From Prevotellaceae bacterium UBA4336 (GTDB lineage Bacteria > Bacteroidota > Bacteroidia > Bacteroidales > Bacteroidaceae), in the NCBI GenBank assembly GCA_002394305.1, contig DGTM01000011.1:49698-113697 (forward strand): a stretch of 64,000 nucleotides of DNA, written 5' to 3'. This document shows positions 16,566-27,600 of the stretch, in pieces. The number at the start of each line of letters is the position of its first letter. Position 1 is the first letter of the stretch. The position numbers were made by a program, and so were the translations under genes. The notes beneath the pieces are model-generated. The model was not told where the DNA came from, ran no database searches, and worked only from the letters and a program-made list of their open reading frames with translations.

Positions 16566-18863
16566 TCAGTGTGCGATGACGATGCGCGTCAGGATGGCTT
16601 TGTCTCCGACGGAGTTGTTAGCCACGACGTGGTAGACGCCGCTTGCCACCTTGCGGCCGTTGTTGGCACATCCGTTCCAGGTGCAGGTGCCGCCTGCCGA
16701 CGTGCCGTTCCAAACGAGTTGGCCGCCCGAGGAGAGTATCTTTACCTCGGAGTCGCTCGTCAGTCCGCGGATGGCAATCGGGCCGTTGTAGTCGGGCGTG
16801 ACGGGGTTGGGGAAGACCACGACGTTGCTCTTCGAGAGTTCCTCCGCGGGGGCTGTGGCATCGCTGATGTAGCTGCACAGGCCCTTGTCGGTGCCGAAGA
16901 CCACCTCGCCCGTGCCGGGATGGACGGCGATGCTCTGCACGTTGTCGCTCAGCAGGGGGCTGTCCTCGTTCGTGAAGTGGTGGATCATCTCCTGTCCGTC
17001 GGCGCTGATGAGATAGGCTCCGTTGGTATGCGTGCCTATCCACTTGCGGTTGGCGGCATCGATGGTGATGCAGGAGATGGAGACGTCGTTGAGCAGATAG
17101 TCGGCCAGGCCGCTGCCGTCGTTGCGGTTAATCTTGATTTGTGTGAACTGCATGCTGGGGTCGAAGACTTTCGTCACGTCCTCGATGACGAACAGTCCCG
17201 CCGATGTGCCTACCCACACCATGCCGTCCAGGTCCTCGCAGAGGCAGTAGAACTCCAGCGGCTCGTAGGTCGTGCCGTCCTGGTTGACGATGTTCTGGTG
17301 CAGGATGGTGCGGTCGTCGGTGGTGCGGTCGGTGCCCTTCGTGTCGAGGCAGAACACGCCTCTCATCTCGATGCGTCGGCTCGAGAAGAGCTTGATGCCG
17401 CTGCTGTGGTGCAGAATCTGGTCGATGAGCGACACGCCGTCAATCTCCGGGTAGTAGAGGTTGAGCCACTTGCCGTCGGGCTTGAGCACGTGTATCACGG
17501 TGTCCCTGATGGTGTTTGCCATCCACAGGTTGCCGTCGGCATCGTAGCTCAGGGCAGAGCACGTCACATAGTTGTAGTAGTAGCGCGAGGGGTACAGGAC
17601 GCTCTTCAGGGGGGAGTTGTCGTGGTTGTAGACCTTGACGAACTTTCCGTTACGATACTCGCAGAGTCCCGTGCGGAAGGGGCTGGCGAAGTGATGCGTG
17701 TCGTCGAGGGGGTCCTGCACCAGGTCGGTGGTGTTGAAGACGTTGAGCCTGGGGTATTCGGCAGGCTTCTCCATCTCGGTGAAGTTCGTCCATTGTCCGT
17801 TTTCGTAGTACATGGCTGTGGCCGGGTTGTAGAAACTCGAGACGGTGTTGATGCCGCCGGCCACCAGGAGGCGGTCGCCTATCCAGTTCACGCGGTAGCC
17901 GAGGTCGCGGATGGGGCTGCTTGGCTGAATGACTTCGCCTGTCGGCACTACCGTTCCTTCGCTCAGCTTGTAGCTCCTCAGTCCCTTATCCTGCTCGCTC
18001 ATCCAGTAGGTGCTGCCCAGACAGGAGACATCCGTCCAGGTGTTTTCCACGGAGAGGACAGTGGGTTGGGCCGTGATGTCGGTCGTATAGCAGAGCTGCG
18101 TGGCGTTGCCCCATATCAGCCGCCCTTCGCTTTCCTTCAGGAAGGTGAAGGTCCCGTCCATATGGATTGCGTAGCCTTTGGCGTAGGGGTCCAGGATGAA
18201 CAGTGCGCTGTTGTTCATCGCCATCAGTTTGCCCTGGTAGAAGTACATGTTCCTCATGCCGCCCCAGTCGAAGCGAAGCTTCCAGTTCGACTCCACCAGC
18301 ATGTTGTCCGACTTCTTGCAGTAGAAGATGCCGCCCGACGTGCCGAGGAACACGGCCTCGTCCGACGCCGCGACGCTGTAGATGTTGAAGTTCAGCTTGT
18401 AGGTGTTGCGGAAGACGCCCTCCTTCATGTCCACTTCGACAAGGCCGAAGCCCGTGGCAAGATATGCCATCGAGCCAGTGACGCTGACGTAGGCGACCTC
18501 CTTGCCCAGGATGCGTTTGTCCTTCAGTGCCGACAGGTTCTGCACGTTGCCGTCCCTGTCGAGCAGGTCGATGTTACTGCTTCCGTAGACGATGATCAGC
18601 TTGTCTGCCTCTTTGCTGTATGCGATGTGGGTAATGCCTATGTCGCTCAGCGTGTTGAGGTGGTCGTAGGTGCGCACCTCGCCGTCCTCCGTGTCGTAGG
18701 AGAGCAGGTTGCCGTTCATCAGTGAGTAGACCATGCTGCCCGCTGTCACGTTCTTCGTGGCGATGTAGTAACTCAGGTACAATTGCCAGGTGCCCAGCTG
18801 CTGGGCGGCGGCTGTGAGGCAAAGCATGGAAAGGAGCGTTGCCAGGAGCTTCCTATAGTTCAT
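16566..18863 (-). CDS. porZ: PorZ-like type IX secretion protein (two-propeller surface protein)
   Basis: 765 residues. Signal peptide MNYRKLLATLLSMLCLTAAA, mature start near QQLGTWQLYLSYYIA, followed by repeated beta-propeller blades with IxHIAYS, YLATGFGLVEVD, VFLGTSGGIFYC and VWVGTSAGLFVI. The C-terminal ~85 residues form a type IX sorting domain (VVFPNPVTPDYNGPIAIRGL...SGVYHVVANN). PorZ belongs to the attachment complex that links T9SS cargo to A-LPS at the surface in Porphyromonas; that role is known for the family and inferred here. Its presence says the organism has a T9SS, relevant to the surface proteins further right. Confidence 0.82.
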   Translation of the reverse strand: MNYRKLLATLLSMLCLTAAAQQLGTWQLYLSYYIATKNVTAGSMVYSLMNGNLLSYDTEDGEVRTYDHLNTLSDIGITHIAYSKEADKLIIVYGSSNIDLLDRDGNVQNLSALKDKRILGKEVAYVSVTGSMAYLATGFGLVEVDMKEGVFRNTYKLNFNIYSVAASDEAVFLGTSGGIFYCKKSDNMLVESNWKLRFDWGGMRNMYFYQGKLMAMNNSALFILDPYAKGYAIHMDGTFTFLKESEGRLIWGNATQLCYTTDITAQPTVLSVENTWTDVSCLGSTYWMSEQDKGLRSYKLSEGTVVPTGEVIQPSSPIRDLGYRVNWIGDRLLVAGGINTVSSFYNPATAMYYENGQWTNFTEMEKPAEYPRLNVFNTTDLVQDPLDDTHHFASPFRTGLCEYRNGKFVKVYNHDNSPLKSVLYPSRYYYNYVTCSALSYDADGNLWMANTIRDTVIHVLKPDGKWLNLYYPEIDGVSLIDQILHHSSGIKLFSSRRIEMRGVFCLDTKGTDRTTDDRTILHQNIVNQDGTTYEPLEFYCLCEDLDGMVWVGTSAGLFVIEDVTKVFDPSMQFTQIKINRNDGSGLADYLLNDVSISCITIDAANRKWIGTHTNGAYLISADGQEMIHHFTNEDSPLLSDNVQSIAVHPGTGEVVFGTDKGLCSYISDATAPAEELSKSNVVVFPNPVTPDYNGPIAIRGLTSDSEVKILSSGGQLVWNGTSAGGTCTWNGCANNGRKVASGVYHVVANNSVGDKAILTRIVIAH

Positions 18864-18956
18864 AGTTCAAAATACTTGTTAATGTATATAATGTGAGTGC
18901 GGTTTTTCGGTTCGGCACTCTTCTGCTGTTTGTCCTTGTCTGTGTGCGGCGGCAAA

Positions 18957-19559
18957 TTAATCCCTCATCAGGTATTCCGCCAGCTTCTGTGTGGCGCGTC
19001 CGCGATGGCTGATGGCGTTCTTCGCTTCGGCAGTCATCTGTGCGAAGGCCAGGCCGTCGGCTTCTGCGGGAGCAAAGACGGGGTCGTAGCCGAAGCCGCC
19101 TTCTCCAGCCCGCCGGGGCAGTATCTTGCCCTCCACGATGCCTTCGAAGAGGTTCTCCTCTTGTCCCTTGATCAGGGCGATGACGGTGCGGAAGCGTGCC
19201 GTGCGGCTGTCGGCGTTCTCCAGTTTGTCCAGCAGGCACCGGATGTTGGCATCGGCATCGTGGCTCTCGCCGTAGCCGTTCATGGCGCCGAAGCGTGCCG
19301 TGAAGACGCCCGGCGCACCGCCCAGGGCATCCACCTCCAGCCCGGTGTCGTCGGCAAAGCAGTCCACGCCGTAGTGTTCGTGCACGTAGCGTGCCTTCTG
19401 CAGGGCGTTGCCCTCCAGCGTGTCGGCCGTCTCGGGAATGTCTTCCGTGCAGCCGATGTCGCTCAGCCCTCTGACGCAGAAGGCCTCGCCCAGTATCTGC
19501 CGCACTTCCTCCAGCTTGTGGGCATTGTTCGTCGCCATGACAAGTTCTCGTTTCATCAT
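18957..19559 (-). CDS. rdgB: XTP/dITP diphosphatase (RdgB/HAM1)
   Basis: 200 residues, normal size. House-cleaning enzyme removing ITP, XTP and dITP from the nucleotide pool. Motifs: MATNNAHKLEEV at the N-terminus, CFADDTGLEVDALGGAPGV, GGFGYDPVF and the C-terminal AISHRGRA. Lies between the YitT genes and porZ in the same orientation. The start at 19557-19559 falls in a CACCTTTT microrepeat. Confidence 0.95.
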   Translation of the reverse strand: MMKRELVMATNNAHKLEEVRQILGEAFCVRGLSDIGCTEDIPETADTLEGNALQKARYVHEHYGVDCFADDTGLEVDALGGAPGVFTARFGAMNGYGESHDADANIRCLLDKLENADSRTARFRTVIALIKGQEENLFEGIVEGKILPRRAGEGGFGYDPVFAPAEADGLAFAQMTAEAKNAISHRGRATQKLAEYLMRD

Positions 19560-19600
19560 TTCACCTTTTAACTTCTTAACCTTTTCACCTTTTCACCTTT
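19557..19600. repeat. CACCTTTT/AACTTTT microrepeat
   Basis: Tandem tract of TTTCACCTTTT-like units between the yitT-like gene and rdgB; the 3' end of the YitT-like gene lies inside it. The same tract type recurs at 10395-10420, 35793-35860, 37475-37512 and 44090-44121. Confidence 0.6.
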
Positions 19601-20501
19601 TTATCGTGTCGAATCCCTCGCCGAAGACGCCCTCCACGTTGCTCATCGATACGAATGCCCGCGGGTCGAGGCGCTTGATGAGCTGGAAGATGCTGCGGCT
19701 CTCGTGCTTCTTTGCCAGGATGAGCAGCACTTGCCGTTTCTCCTTGCTGTAGAAACCTTCGCCGTCGAGGACGGTCACGCCGCGGTCGAGCCGTGTGTTC
19801 ACCTCGTGCGCTATCTCCTCGTATCGGTCGCTGATGATGATGAACTGCACGCTCTGCCGCGCGGAGTTGATGACGTAGTCGATGAAGTTTGTGCTGATGA
19901 ACATAGCCAGATAGCCCACCACCACCGTTTCGATGTCGTGCTCGATGAGGTAGCTGAAGCCAATGATGACGATGTCGCACATGAGCAGGAGCCGTCCGAG
20001 CGAGATGTCCCAGTATTTGTTGATGGCGCTGGCGATGATGTCCGTGCCGCCCGTGCTACCGCCTGCCAGGAAGATGGTGGCAAGTCCGAGACCCTCGAAG
20101 AAGGCGCCGATGACGCATGCCATGAACTTCTGTTCGCCCAGGATGTGCACGAGGGTCGGTGTGCCGTCCGCGGCCAGTTCGGTCATCTGCACCTGCATGA
20201 GGTCGATGCTGGCAGAGATGAGCAGGGTGACGATAATCGTGCGTACCAGATAGCGCCAGCCCAGGATGCGCATTGCCATCAGCAGCAGGGCGATGTTGAT
20301 GAGCAGGTAAGTGTGTCCGGCCGGGAAGCCCGTCATGTAGTATATCACGGTGGAGATACCAGACACGCCGCCGCTGACAATCTTGTAGGGCAGCAGGAAG
20401 ATGGTATATCCAATCGTGTAGATGACGGTGCCCAGGAGCATCTGCAGGTAGTCGCGCAGCAGTTGCCAGGGCGAGGGGCCTATGATGGTTCTGAGATTCA
20501 A
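19593..20501 (-). CDS. YitT family membrane protein (DUF161 + DUF2179), first paralogue
   Basis: 302 residues. Five or six membrane segments (TVIYTIGYTIFLLPYKIVSGGVSG onward) and a C-terminal soluble DUF2179 domain with VTVLDGEGFYSKEKRQVLLILAKKHE. Function in transport is not established for the family. The start codon appears to be TTG at 20501: there is no upstream in-frame ATG before a TAA stop, and alignment of the first segment with the neighbouring paralogue supports this start. 60 bases downstream of the second paralogue. Confidence 0.85.
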   Translation of the reverse strand: MNLRTIIGPSPWQLLRDYLQMLLGTVIYTIGYTIFLLPYKIVSGGVSGISTVIYYMTGFPAGHTYLLINIALLLMAMRILGWRYLVRTIIVTLLISASIDLMQVQMTELAADGTPTLVHILGEQKFMACVIGAFFEGLGLATIFLAGGSTGGTDIIASAINKYWDISLGRLLLMCDIVIIGFSYLIEHDIETVVVGYLAMFISTNFIDYVINSARQSVQFIIISDRYEEIAHEVNTRLDRGVTVLDGEGFYSKEKRQVLLILAKKHESRSIFQLIKRLDPRAFVSMSNVEGVFGEGFDTIKR

Positions 20502-20561
20502 GGTTATTAATAATTGGTTTTCTGTTGTTCTTTACTTCTGTATTGGTTCCTTCGGCCTGAG

Positions 20562-21455
20562 TCAAGCCTTGATGGCGTTGAAGCCGTTCCCATAGACACC
20601 CTCGGCGCGGCTTTGCGAGACGAAGGCCCCAGGGTCGGTCTCCTGCACCATGCGCAGTATCTTCACAGCTTCGTGTTTGTGCACAATGGTGATGAGGACC
20701 TTGATGTCCTGATGGCTGTAGTAGCCCTCGCCGTCCAACGTGGTAACGCTGTGGCTGGTCTCGGATATGATGCGCCGGCATATCTCGTCGGGCTTCTTGG
20801 TGAAGATGATGAACTGGATGTCCTGCCTGGTGCTGTTGATGAGCATGTCCAGGGCGTAGGTATAGACGACCAGCGTGACATAGCCGAACACCACCATCCT
20901 CACGTCGTGGAAGATGGGCCAGCACGATGCGATGACCAGGAAGTCGAGGAAGAGCAGGGCGCGTCCGAAGGAGATGTTGCGGTACTTGTTCACCAGCGCC
21001 GCAATGATGTCCCATCCGCCCGTGCTGCCTCCGTTGAGGAAGACGATGCCGATGCCCAAGCCGTTCAGTATGGCGCCCAGCACGCAGGCCATCGAGTCCT
21101 GACCCTCGCCGAGCACCTGTATCAGGTTGCCTGCGTCGTCCGTCATCAGTTCCTGTCCCAGCTGCAGGTAGGTCGAGAGTGCCAGCACCGCATACGAGGT
21201 CTTGATGGTGAATTTCCAGCCGAGCTTCCAGAGGGCAAACGCCAGCAGGATGCTGTTGGCAATCAGTATGGCATAGCTCACGGGGAAGCCCGTCACGTAG
21301 TAGACGATGGCGAACATGCCCGTCATGCCGCCCGTCGTGATGTGGTAGGGCAACAGGAAGGCAGCCCACCCCAGCGAGTAGGTTGCCATTCCTATGTTGA
21401 TAGCCAGGAAGTCCACAACGAACTCCCGTATCCTGTGATAGTTCAGCTTCTGCAT
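20562..21455 (-). CDS. YitT family membrane protein (DUF161 + DUF2179), second paralogue
   Basis: 297 residues from the ATG at 21453-21455, one base after the leuS stop codon; the open frame runs eight codons further upstream inside leuS but without need. Same layout as its neighbour: membrane domain with AAFLLPYHITTGGMTG, STGGWDIIAA, and a DUF2179 domain with VTTLDGEGYYSHQDIKVLITIVHKHE. Tandem YitT pairs occur in other Bacteroidales; the substrate is unknown. Confidence 0.87.
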   Translation of the reverse strand: MQKLNYHRIREFVVDFLAINIGMATYSLGWAAFLLPYHITTGGMTGMFAIVYYVTGFPVSYAILIANSILLAFALWKLGWKFTIKTSYAVLALSTYLQLGQELMTDDAGNLIQVLGEGQDSMACVLGAILNGLGIGIVFLNGGSTGGWDIIAALVNKYRNISFGRALLFLDFLVIASCWPIFHDVRMVVFGYVTLVVYTYALDMLINSTRQDIQFIIFTKKPDEICRRIISETSHSVTTLDGEGYYSHQDIKVLITIVHKHEAVKILRMVQETDPGAFVSQSRAEGVYGNGFNAIKA

Positions 21456-21456
21456 G

Positions 21457-24348
21457 TCAGGCCTGAGGTTTGAGCACAATGTTGACGATGCGTCCGGGGA
21501 TGGCGATGGTCTTCACCACCTGCATGCCTTCGAGGTACTTGGCGGCCTCGGGCGCGGAGGTGGCGAGCTCAATCATCTGTTCGGGAGTGGCATCGGCAGG
21601 GAAGAACATGTCGAAGCGCACCTTGCCGTTGAACTGCACGCCGAGCTTCACGCTTGTCTCCACGAGGTACTTCTCCTCCCACTGCGGCCAGCGGGCGTCG
21701 CAGACGCTTCCTTCCTGGCCGAGGGCCTCCCAAAGCTCTTCGGCAATGTGAGGTGCGAAGGGCGCGATGAGGACGGGCAACGTCTGGAGCACCTGGCGAC
21801 TGGTGCAACGCTGTTGAGTCAGTTCGTTCACGGCCACCATGAAGGCCGAGATGCTCGTGTTGTAGGAGAAAGCCTCAATGTCGGCTGTCACCTTCTTGAT
21901 GAGCTTGTGCAGCGTCTTGAGGCTGTCGGCAGAGGGCTCGCCGTCGGTGGCTGCGAGTTCGCCGTCCTTCGTCCAGAAGAGTGCCCAAAGCTTCTTGAGG
22001 AAGCGGTGGCAGCCGTCGATGCCGTTGGTGTCCCAAGGCTTCGACTGCTCGACGGGGCCGAGGAACATCTCGTACAGGCGCAGCGTGTCGGCACCGAACT
22101 TCTCGACAATCATGTCGGGGTTGACCACGTTGTACATCGACTTCGACATCTTCTCGATGGCCCAGCCGCAGATGTACTTGCCATCCTCGAGAACGAACTC
22201 GGCCGTGGCGTACTCGGGGCTCCATGCCTTGAAGGCCTCGATGTCGAGCACATCGTTCTTGACAATGTTGACGTCCACATGGATGGGCGTGACGTCGTAC
22301 TGGTCCTTGAGGCCCAGCGAGACGAAGGTGTTGGTCTCCTTGATGCGGTAGACGAAGTTGGAGCGCCCCTGTATCATGCCCTGGTTGACGAGCTTCTGGA
22401 AGGGTTCGTCCTTCTTGCTCACGCCGAGGTCGAAGAGGAACTTGTTCCAGAAGCGCGAGTAGATGAGGTGACCCGTGGCATGCTCCGAGCCGCCGACGTA
22501 GAGGTCGACGTTCTGCCAGTAGCTTGCGGCGCGGTCGCTGACCAGAGCCTTGTCGTTGTGCGGGTCCATGTAGCGGAGGTAGTAGGCGCTCGAGCCTGCA
22601 AAGCCCGGCATGGTGTAGAGCTCGATGGGGAAGACGGTCTTGTTGTCGACCAGCGAACAATCGACCACACGGCGGTTCTTCTCGTCCCAGGCCCACACTT
22701 TTGCATTGCCGAGGGGCGGTTCGCCGGTTTCTGTCGGCAGGAACTTCTCCACCTGCGGCAGTTCGATGGGCAGGCACTCCTCGGGTATCATGGTGGGGAT
22801 GCCCTGCTTGTAGTAGACGGGGAAGGGCTCGCCCCAGTAGCGCTGGCGACTGAAGATGGCGTCGCGCAGACGGTAGTTCACTTTGACGCGGCCCAGGCCA
22901 TGTGCCTTGACGAAGCGCTTCGTCTCGGCTATTGCCTCCTTGATGGTGAGGCCGTTCAGGCAGAGGCGTTCGCCGTCGTATTCGACGCTCTTCTCCGGAG
23001 CGCTGGGCGAATTGATGACGATGCCTTCCTTTGCGTCGTAGCTCTCCTCCGAGACATCGGCACCTTCCACCAGCGGGATGATGGGCAGGCCGAAGTGACG
23101 GGCAAAGGCGTAGTCGCGGCTGTCGTGTGCGGGCACTGCCATGATGGCGCCTGTGCCGTAGCCTGCGAGGACATACTCGGCGATGTAGATGGGACACTTG
23201 TCGCCCGTGATGGGGTTGATGCCGTAGGCTCCGCTGAAGACGCCCGTGACGGTGTGGTCTATCATGCGTTCCCTCTCGGTGCGGCTCTTGACGTAGTGGA
23301 GGTACTCGTCGACGGCGGCACGCTGCTCGGGCGTCGTGACTTTGTCGACCAGCTCGCTTTCGGGTGCGAGGACGAAGAAGGTGACGCCGAACATCGTGTC
23401 GGCGCGTGTGGTGAAGATGGTGAACTCAGTTGACGAGTTGACGAGTTGTTTGTTAGTTGACGAGTTACCATTAGCTCCTTCATCAACCAGCTTGTCAACT
23501 TGTTTGCTTGTCAACTCGTCAACTATTTTAATCTTTACCTCTGTTCCTTCGCTGCGGCCTATCCAGTTGCGCTGTGTCTCCTTGATGCTCTCGCTCCAGT
23601 CGATAGTGTCGAGTCCGTCGAGGAGGCGCTGGCTGTAGGCGCTGACGCGCAGGCACCACTGCCGCATCTTCTTCTGCTCTACGGGGTAGCCTCCGCGGAC
23701 GCTGACGCCTTCGACCACTTCATCGTTGGCGAGGACGGTGCCGAGCCCCGGGCACCAGTTCACCATCGTCTCGCCGAGGAAGGCCAGACGATAGTTCATC
23801 AGCAGGTCGCTCTGTGCCTTCTCGTCGGAGGGCCAACGGCCTTCCTGCTTGAACTTCTCGATGAGGCGTTCGATGGGCTGTGCCTTCTGGAGCTCTTCGT
23901 TGAAGTAGCTGTTGAACATCTTCTGGAAGGCCCATTGCGTCCAGTGGTAGTAGTCGGGTGTGCAGGTGCGCACTTCGCGGTCCCAGTCGAAGGAGAAGCC
24001 TATCTTGTCGAGCTGCTCGCGGTAGCGGTCGATGTTGGCGAAGGTTGTCTTCTCGGGGTGCTGTCCGGTCTTGATGGCGTACTGCTCGGCTGGCAGTCCG
24101 TAGGCGTCGTAGCCCATGGGGTTGAGTACGTTGAAGCCCTGGAGCCGCTTGTAGCGTGCATAGATGTCGCTGGCGATGTAGCCGAGGGGGTGGCCTACGT
24201 GCAGTCCTGCGCCGCTGGGGTAGGGGAACATGTTGAGGACGTAGAACTTCTTACGGTTCACGTCCTCGGTGACTTTGTAGGTGTGGCGCTGCGTCCAGAG
24301 GCGGTGCCACTTCTGTTCTATCTCGCGGAAGTTATATTCTTTTGCCAT
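21457..24348 (-). CDS. leuS: Leucyl-tRNA synthetase with a repeat insertion in the editing domain
   Basis: 963 residues. HIGH-type signature [15 protein letters not shown] near residue 43 and the KMSKS loop ([11 protein letters not shown]) near residue 735; zinc-region and editing (CP1) domain lie between. The editing domain has the expected [11 protein letters not shown] and [16 protein letters not shown]. At residues about 275-307 it contains a stretch ([16 protein letters not shown]...NKQLVNSS) encoded by a GTTGACGAG repeat with no counterpart in the E. coli enzyme, which runs straight from the GRSEG segment into its first editing strand. The gene is surely functional because it is essential, so the insertion must be tolerated. 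Confidence 0.96.
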   Translation of the reverse strand: MAKEYNFREIEQKWHRLWTQRHTYKVTEDVNRKKFYVLNMFPYPSGAGLHVGHPLGYIASDIYARYKRLQGFNVLNPMGYDAYGLPAEQYAIKTGQHPEKTTFANIDRYREQLDKIGFSFDWDREVRTCTPDYYHWTQWAFQKMFNSYFNEELQKAQPIERLIEKFKQEGRWPSDEKAQSDLLMNYRLAFLGETMVNWCPGLGTVLANDEVVEGVSVRGGYPVEQKKMRQWCLRVSAYSQRLLDGLDTIDWSESIKETQRNWIGRSEGTEVKIKIVDELTSKQVDKLVDEGANGNSSTNKQLVNSSTEFTIFTTRADTMFGVTFFVLAPESELVDKVTTPEQRAAVDEYLHYVKSRTERERMIDHTVTGVFSGAYGINPITGDKCPIYIAEYVLAGYGTGAIMAVPAHDSRDYAFARHFGLPIIPLVEGADVSEESYDAKEGIVINSPSAPEKSVEYDGERLCLNGLTIKEAIAETKRFVKAHGLGRVKVNYRLRDAIFSRQRYWGEPFPVYYKQGIPTMIPEECLPIELPQVEKFLPTETGEPPLGNAKVWAWDEKNRRVVDCSLVDNKTVFPIELYTMPGFAGSSAYYLRYMDPHNDKALVSDRAASYWQNVDLYVGGSEHATGHLIYSRFWNKFLFDLGVSKKDEPFQKLVNQGMIQGRSNFVYRIKETNTFVSLGLKDQYDVTPIHVDVNIVKNDVLDIEAFKAWSPEYATAEFVLEDGKYICGWAIEKMSKSMYNVVNPDMIVEKFGADTLRLYEMFLGPVEQSKPWDTNGIDGCHRFLKKLWALFWTKDGELAATDGEPSADSLKTLHKLIKKVTADIEAFSYNTSISAFMVAVNELTQQRCTSRQVLQTLPVLIAPFAPHIAEELWEALGQEGSVCDARWPQWEEKYLVETSVKLGVQFNGKVRFDMFFPADATPEQMIELATSAPEAAKYLEGMQVVKTIAIPGRIVNIVLKPQA
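23428..23524. repeat. GTTGACGAG inverted repeat inserted in leuS
   Basis: 23428-23441 (AGTTGACGAGTTGA) and 23511-23524 (its exact reverse complement) bound a tract of GTTGACGAGTTG / CTTGTCAACTTG units. Read in frame inside the leuS editing domain. Confidence 0.85.
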
Positions 24349-24354
24349 TGCTTT

Positions 24355-25071
24355 TTAGAAACGATAGCCAATCGTGATGCTGAAGTTGAAGTTCTTTACT
24401 TTGGGAAGGCGCATTCCCCATGCCTGATAGTAGTCATCGCGATAGCTGTCGCGGTAGATGTCAGCCAGGCCCCAGTCGCAGCCAAACATCAGGTTGTAGT
24501 GCTGGTTGTACTCTGCACCTACGCGGAAGCCGATGCCTGCGTCCCAGCGCTGGAAGGTCTCGACGGGATAGCCGTAGTTCTTGAAGGCCTTGTATGTGCC
24601 GAGGTCCTCGAGTTTGTTGGCTGCTTCTCCGTCGAAGTCTACACTGAGCTTGTGCTTGCCGCCCACGCCGACAGCGAAGTAGGGGCCAATCTCTGCGAAG
24701 AGGCCCAGGTTGTCCAAGGGGTTGTAGCGGAAGCCGACACGGATGGGAATCTCGAAGTAGTGGAGGTTGTACTTGGCTGTGGCATCGACGTCGGTGCCTG
24801 CTATATTTCTGGACAACGACTTCTTGCCGCCCTTCATGGTCCAGTCGAGGCCGGCAGTCAGGTAGGTTCCGTGGGCGTAGGGGAGGACATAGTCCACGCG
24901 GGCTCCCATTGTGGCGCCGGGCTTGGCGTTGTACTCGTGGTTCTGAAGCTTCGATACGTTCATGCCGAAGATTCCCATGAAGGTGAAGCCTTCTTCGGGT
25001 TCGTTGTCGAGTGCCTTTGCATTGCCGGCGCACATCACGAGGGCAATTGCTGCGATAAGAAACTTTTTCAT
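24355..25071 (-). CDS. Outer-membrane beta-barrel protein (PorT-like)
   Basis: 238 residues with signal peptide MKKFLIAAIALVMCAGNAKA. Alternating amphipathic strands typical of the outer-membrane beta-barrel family (FTFMGIFGMNVSKL, TYLTAGLDWTMKGGKKS, LHYFEIPIRVGFRY, LGLFAEIGPYFAVGVGGK) and a C-terminal aromatic GYRF closing strand. Six bases upstream of the leuS start, so probably co-transcribed. Ligand or role unknown. Confidence 0.82.
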   Translation of the reverse strand: MKKFLIAAIALVMCAGNAKALDNEPEEGFTFMGIFGMNVSKLQNHEYNAKPGATMGARVDYVLPYAHGTYLTAGLDWTMKGGKKSLSRNIAGTDVDATAKYNLHYFEIPIRVGFRYNPLDNLGLFAEIGPYFAVGVGGKHKLSVDFDGEAANKLEDLGTYKAFKNYGYPVETFQRWDAGIGFRVGAEYNQHYNLMFGCDWGLADIYRDSYRDDYYQAWGMRLPKVKNFNFSITIGYRF

Positions 25072-25110
25072 AATCTGTGAGTTTTTTTGGTTATTGTTTG
25101 TTCTGTGTTT

Positions 25111-25428
25111 CTAATGTCTGTCTGTCTTGCCGGCCTGTGCTGTGGGTTCTCTGCGACAGTCCCAGAAGGCAACGATGTGGATGGCATCGTCTTTGACGCA
25201 ATAAACCATCTTGCTTAGGCTGTTTATAATCATGCTGCGATACATGATGGCGCGGTCGGAGAAGAGGGGGTCGATGGAGCCGACGTTGGGTTGGTTTTTC
25301 ATGAGCGTTTCGGCAGACCTGACCTTTTGTGTGAAATCCAGTCTTGCTTTGCGGCCAAACCTTTTTTGGATGTGTCGGGCTATCTGCCTGAATGATGCAC
25401 TTGCTTCGGTCTGCCAGATGATTGTCAT
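25111..25428 (-). CDS. ParE/RelE-type toxin
   Basis: 105 residues. RelE/ParE fold features: IIWQTEASASFRQIARHIQKRFG, KARLDFTQKVRSAETLMKNQPNVGS, YRSMIINSLSKMVYCVKDDAIHIVAFWDCRREP. Overlaps the upstream antitoxin by ATGA. Target (ribosome or gyrase) cannot be told from sequence. Directly upstream of the outer-membrane protein gene, with a 39-base gap. Confidence 0.82.
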   Translation of the reverse strand: MTIIWQTEASASFRQIARHIQKRFGRKARLDFTQKVRSAETLMKNQPNVGSIDPLFSDRAIMYRSMIINSLSKMVYCVKDDAIHIVAFWDCRREPTAQAGKTDRH

Positions 25429-25787
25429 ACTGCTTTGTGTTGATATTCCTCTATGTATGAGCCGATACGTTGTCCCTCTTCTTCTTCTGCATCATCCTCC
25501 GCAAGGTCTTTTTCCAGTTCGCGCCATACTTCTTCGTCGGGTATTCCTCTACCGGCGGTCATTTCAGCCTCTGCTGCGTCGAGCATGGTGTTGATTTCCT
25601 CCATGGTGTAGGGCTTTGGCTGGTGTCCTTCGCTTTCTGGCGTGTGTGCCTTTCCTGCCGAGGGTTTCATGCTTTCCGCCAGCAAGGCTATCAGTTCCAG
25701 TTTCTGGCTGTTGTCCAGGTCTTTCACCATACCCCAGTATTCTCTGACAGGTTGGGAAGCATATTGTGTGTCTGTCGAGGTCGCCAT
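25425..25787 (-). CDS. Antitoxin partner of the RelE/ParE toxin
   Basis: 120 residues, acidic (EDDAEEEEG near the C-terminus). No clear DNA-binding fold recognised; position immediately before and overlapping the toxin gene is the main evidence. The C-terminal acidic/aromatic part (IGSYIEEYQHKAV) is suited to wrap the toxin. A -7 promoter element lies 30 bases upstream. Confidence 0.75.
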   Translation of the reverse strand: MATSTDTQYASQPVREYWGMVKDLDNSQKLELIALLAESMKPSAGKAHTPESEGHQPKPYTMEEINTMLDAAEAEMTAGRGIPDEEVWRELEKDLAEDDAEEEEGQRIGSYIEEYQHKAV

Positions 25788-25817
25788 TTATCTGTCCTTT
25801 ATTTATGTTTCCGCGTG

Positions 25818-25825
25818 CAAAGGTA
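25818..25825 (-). promoter_or_regulatory. -7 element of the toxin-antitoxin promoter
   Basis: Minus-strand TACCTTTG, exact match to TAnnTTTG. At the expected -33 position (25845-25848) the sequence is TTTC rather than TTTG. Confidence 0.55.
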
Positions 25826-26259
25826 CGAAGATTTTGAGAATTTAGAAAGAAGAACGGGAATAATTTTATCAGTCCGCGATGCGACGCGCCCGGGTGTAGA
25901 GTGGAAAATCCTTTACAGAGAATGGCGGCGAAGCGCGGCGTTCCGGGTGGCTCGGCGTGGGGCGTCGGCGAATACAGCGTGCTGTGTGGGTCATCACAGC
26001 ATGGGTCTTCCGAAAATCCGGCGTGCCGTGTCCGCCTTCCGAACGTGCCGATTTTGTCCCGAAAGTGTGCGTTTTGTTGCTGTAGAGAATGGCGTGCGTG
26101 TACTTTCTTTGCATGCGGTTTGGAAAAGCGGCTCTGTAACATGCTGATTGTCAATCGCGACTCGATTTGAGCGCAAATAACGCATTTGGGGCTCCCGAGT
26201 GCCGGAAGCCCCAAAACAAGCCGTCTGTGGAGGACGGTCTCGGAAAAGCTGTTACAAAA
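25826..26259. other. Stretch without a recognised gene; contains a hairpin at 26185-26215
   Basis: 434 bases. Short open frames exist on both strands but none has a recognisable family, promoter or sensible start. A hairpin (TTTGGGGCT arms, 26185-26215) lies 45 bases past the esterase stop and may end its transcript, although no T run follows. Confidence 0.5.
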
Positions 26260-27411
<1,152 letters not shown>

Positions 27412-27473
27412 TTATATAATAAGGTGAAACATTTTTGCTTGTAAACGGTTGCCTTGAGCCTAAAATCTGAACA

Positions 27474-27481
27474 CAAAGTTA
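27474..27481 (-). promoter_or_regulatory. -7 element of the esterase promoter
   Basis: Minus-strand TAACTTTG 69 bases upstream of the esterase start. No TTTG at the standard -33 distance. The rhamnosidase gene starts 120 bases to the right in the opposite direction, so regulatory sites may be shared. Confidence 0.5.
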
Positions 27482-27600
27482 AGTATTTTTTGGCAAACGC
27501 TTTCTTGTTTGCAAAAAAAAGTGTTACTTTGTAGCGAAAATAACTAAATCAGGGGTTGCGGGCAACAGGTTTGCCTGCCAATCCGCCAACAAGAAGCGAT

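Noticed and set aside
16530..18725. 731-codon plus-strand frame opposite the PorZ gene
   Set aside because: Antisense shadow caused by codon bias; no domain and no promoter.
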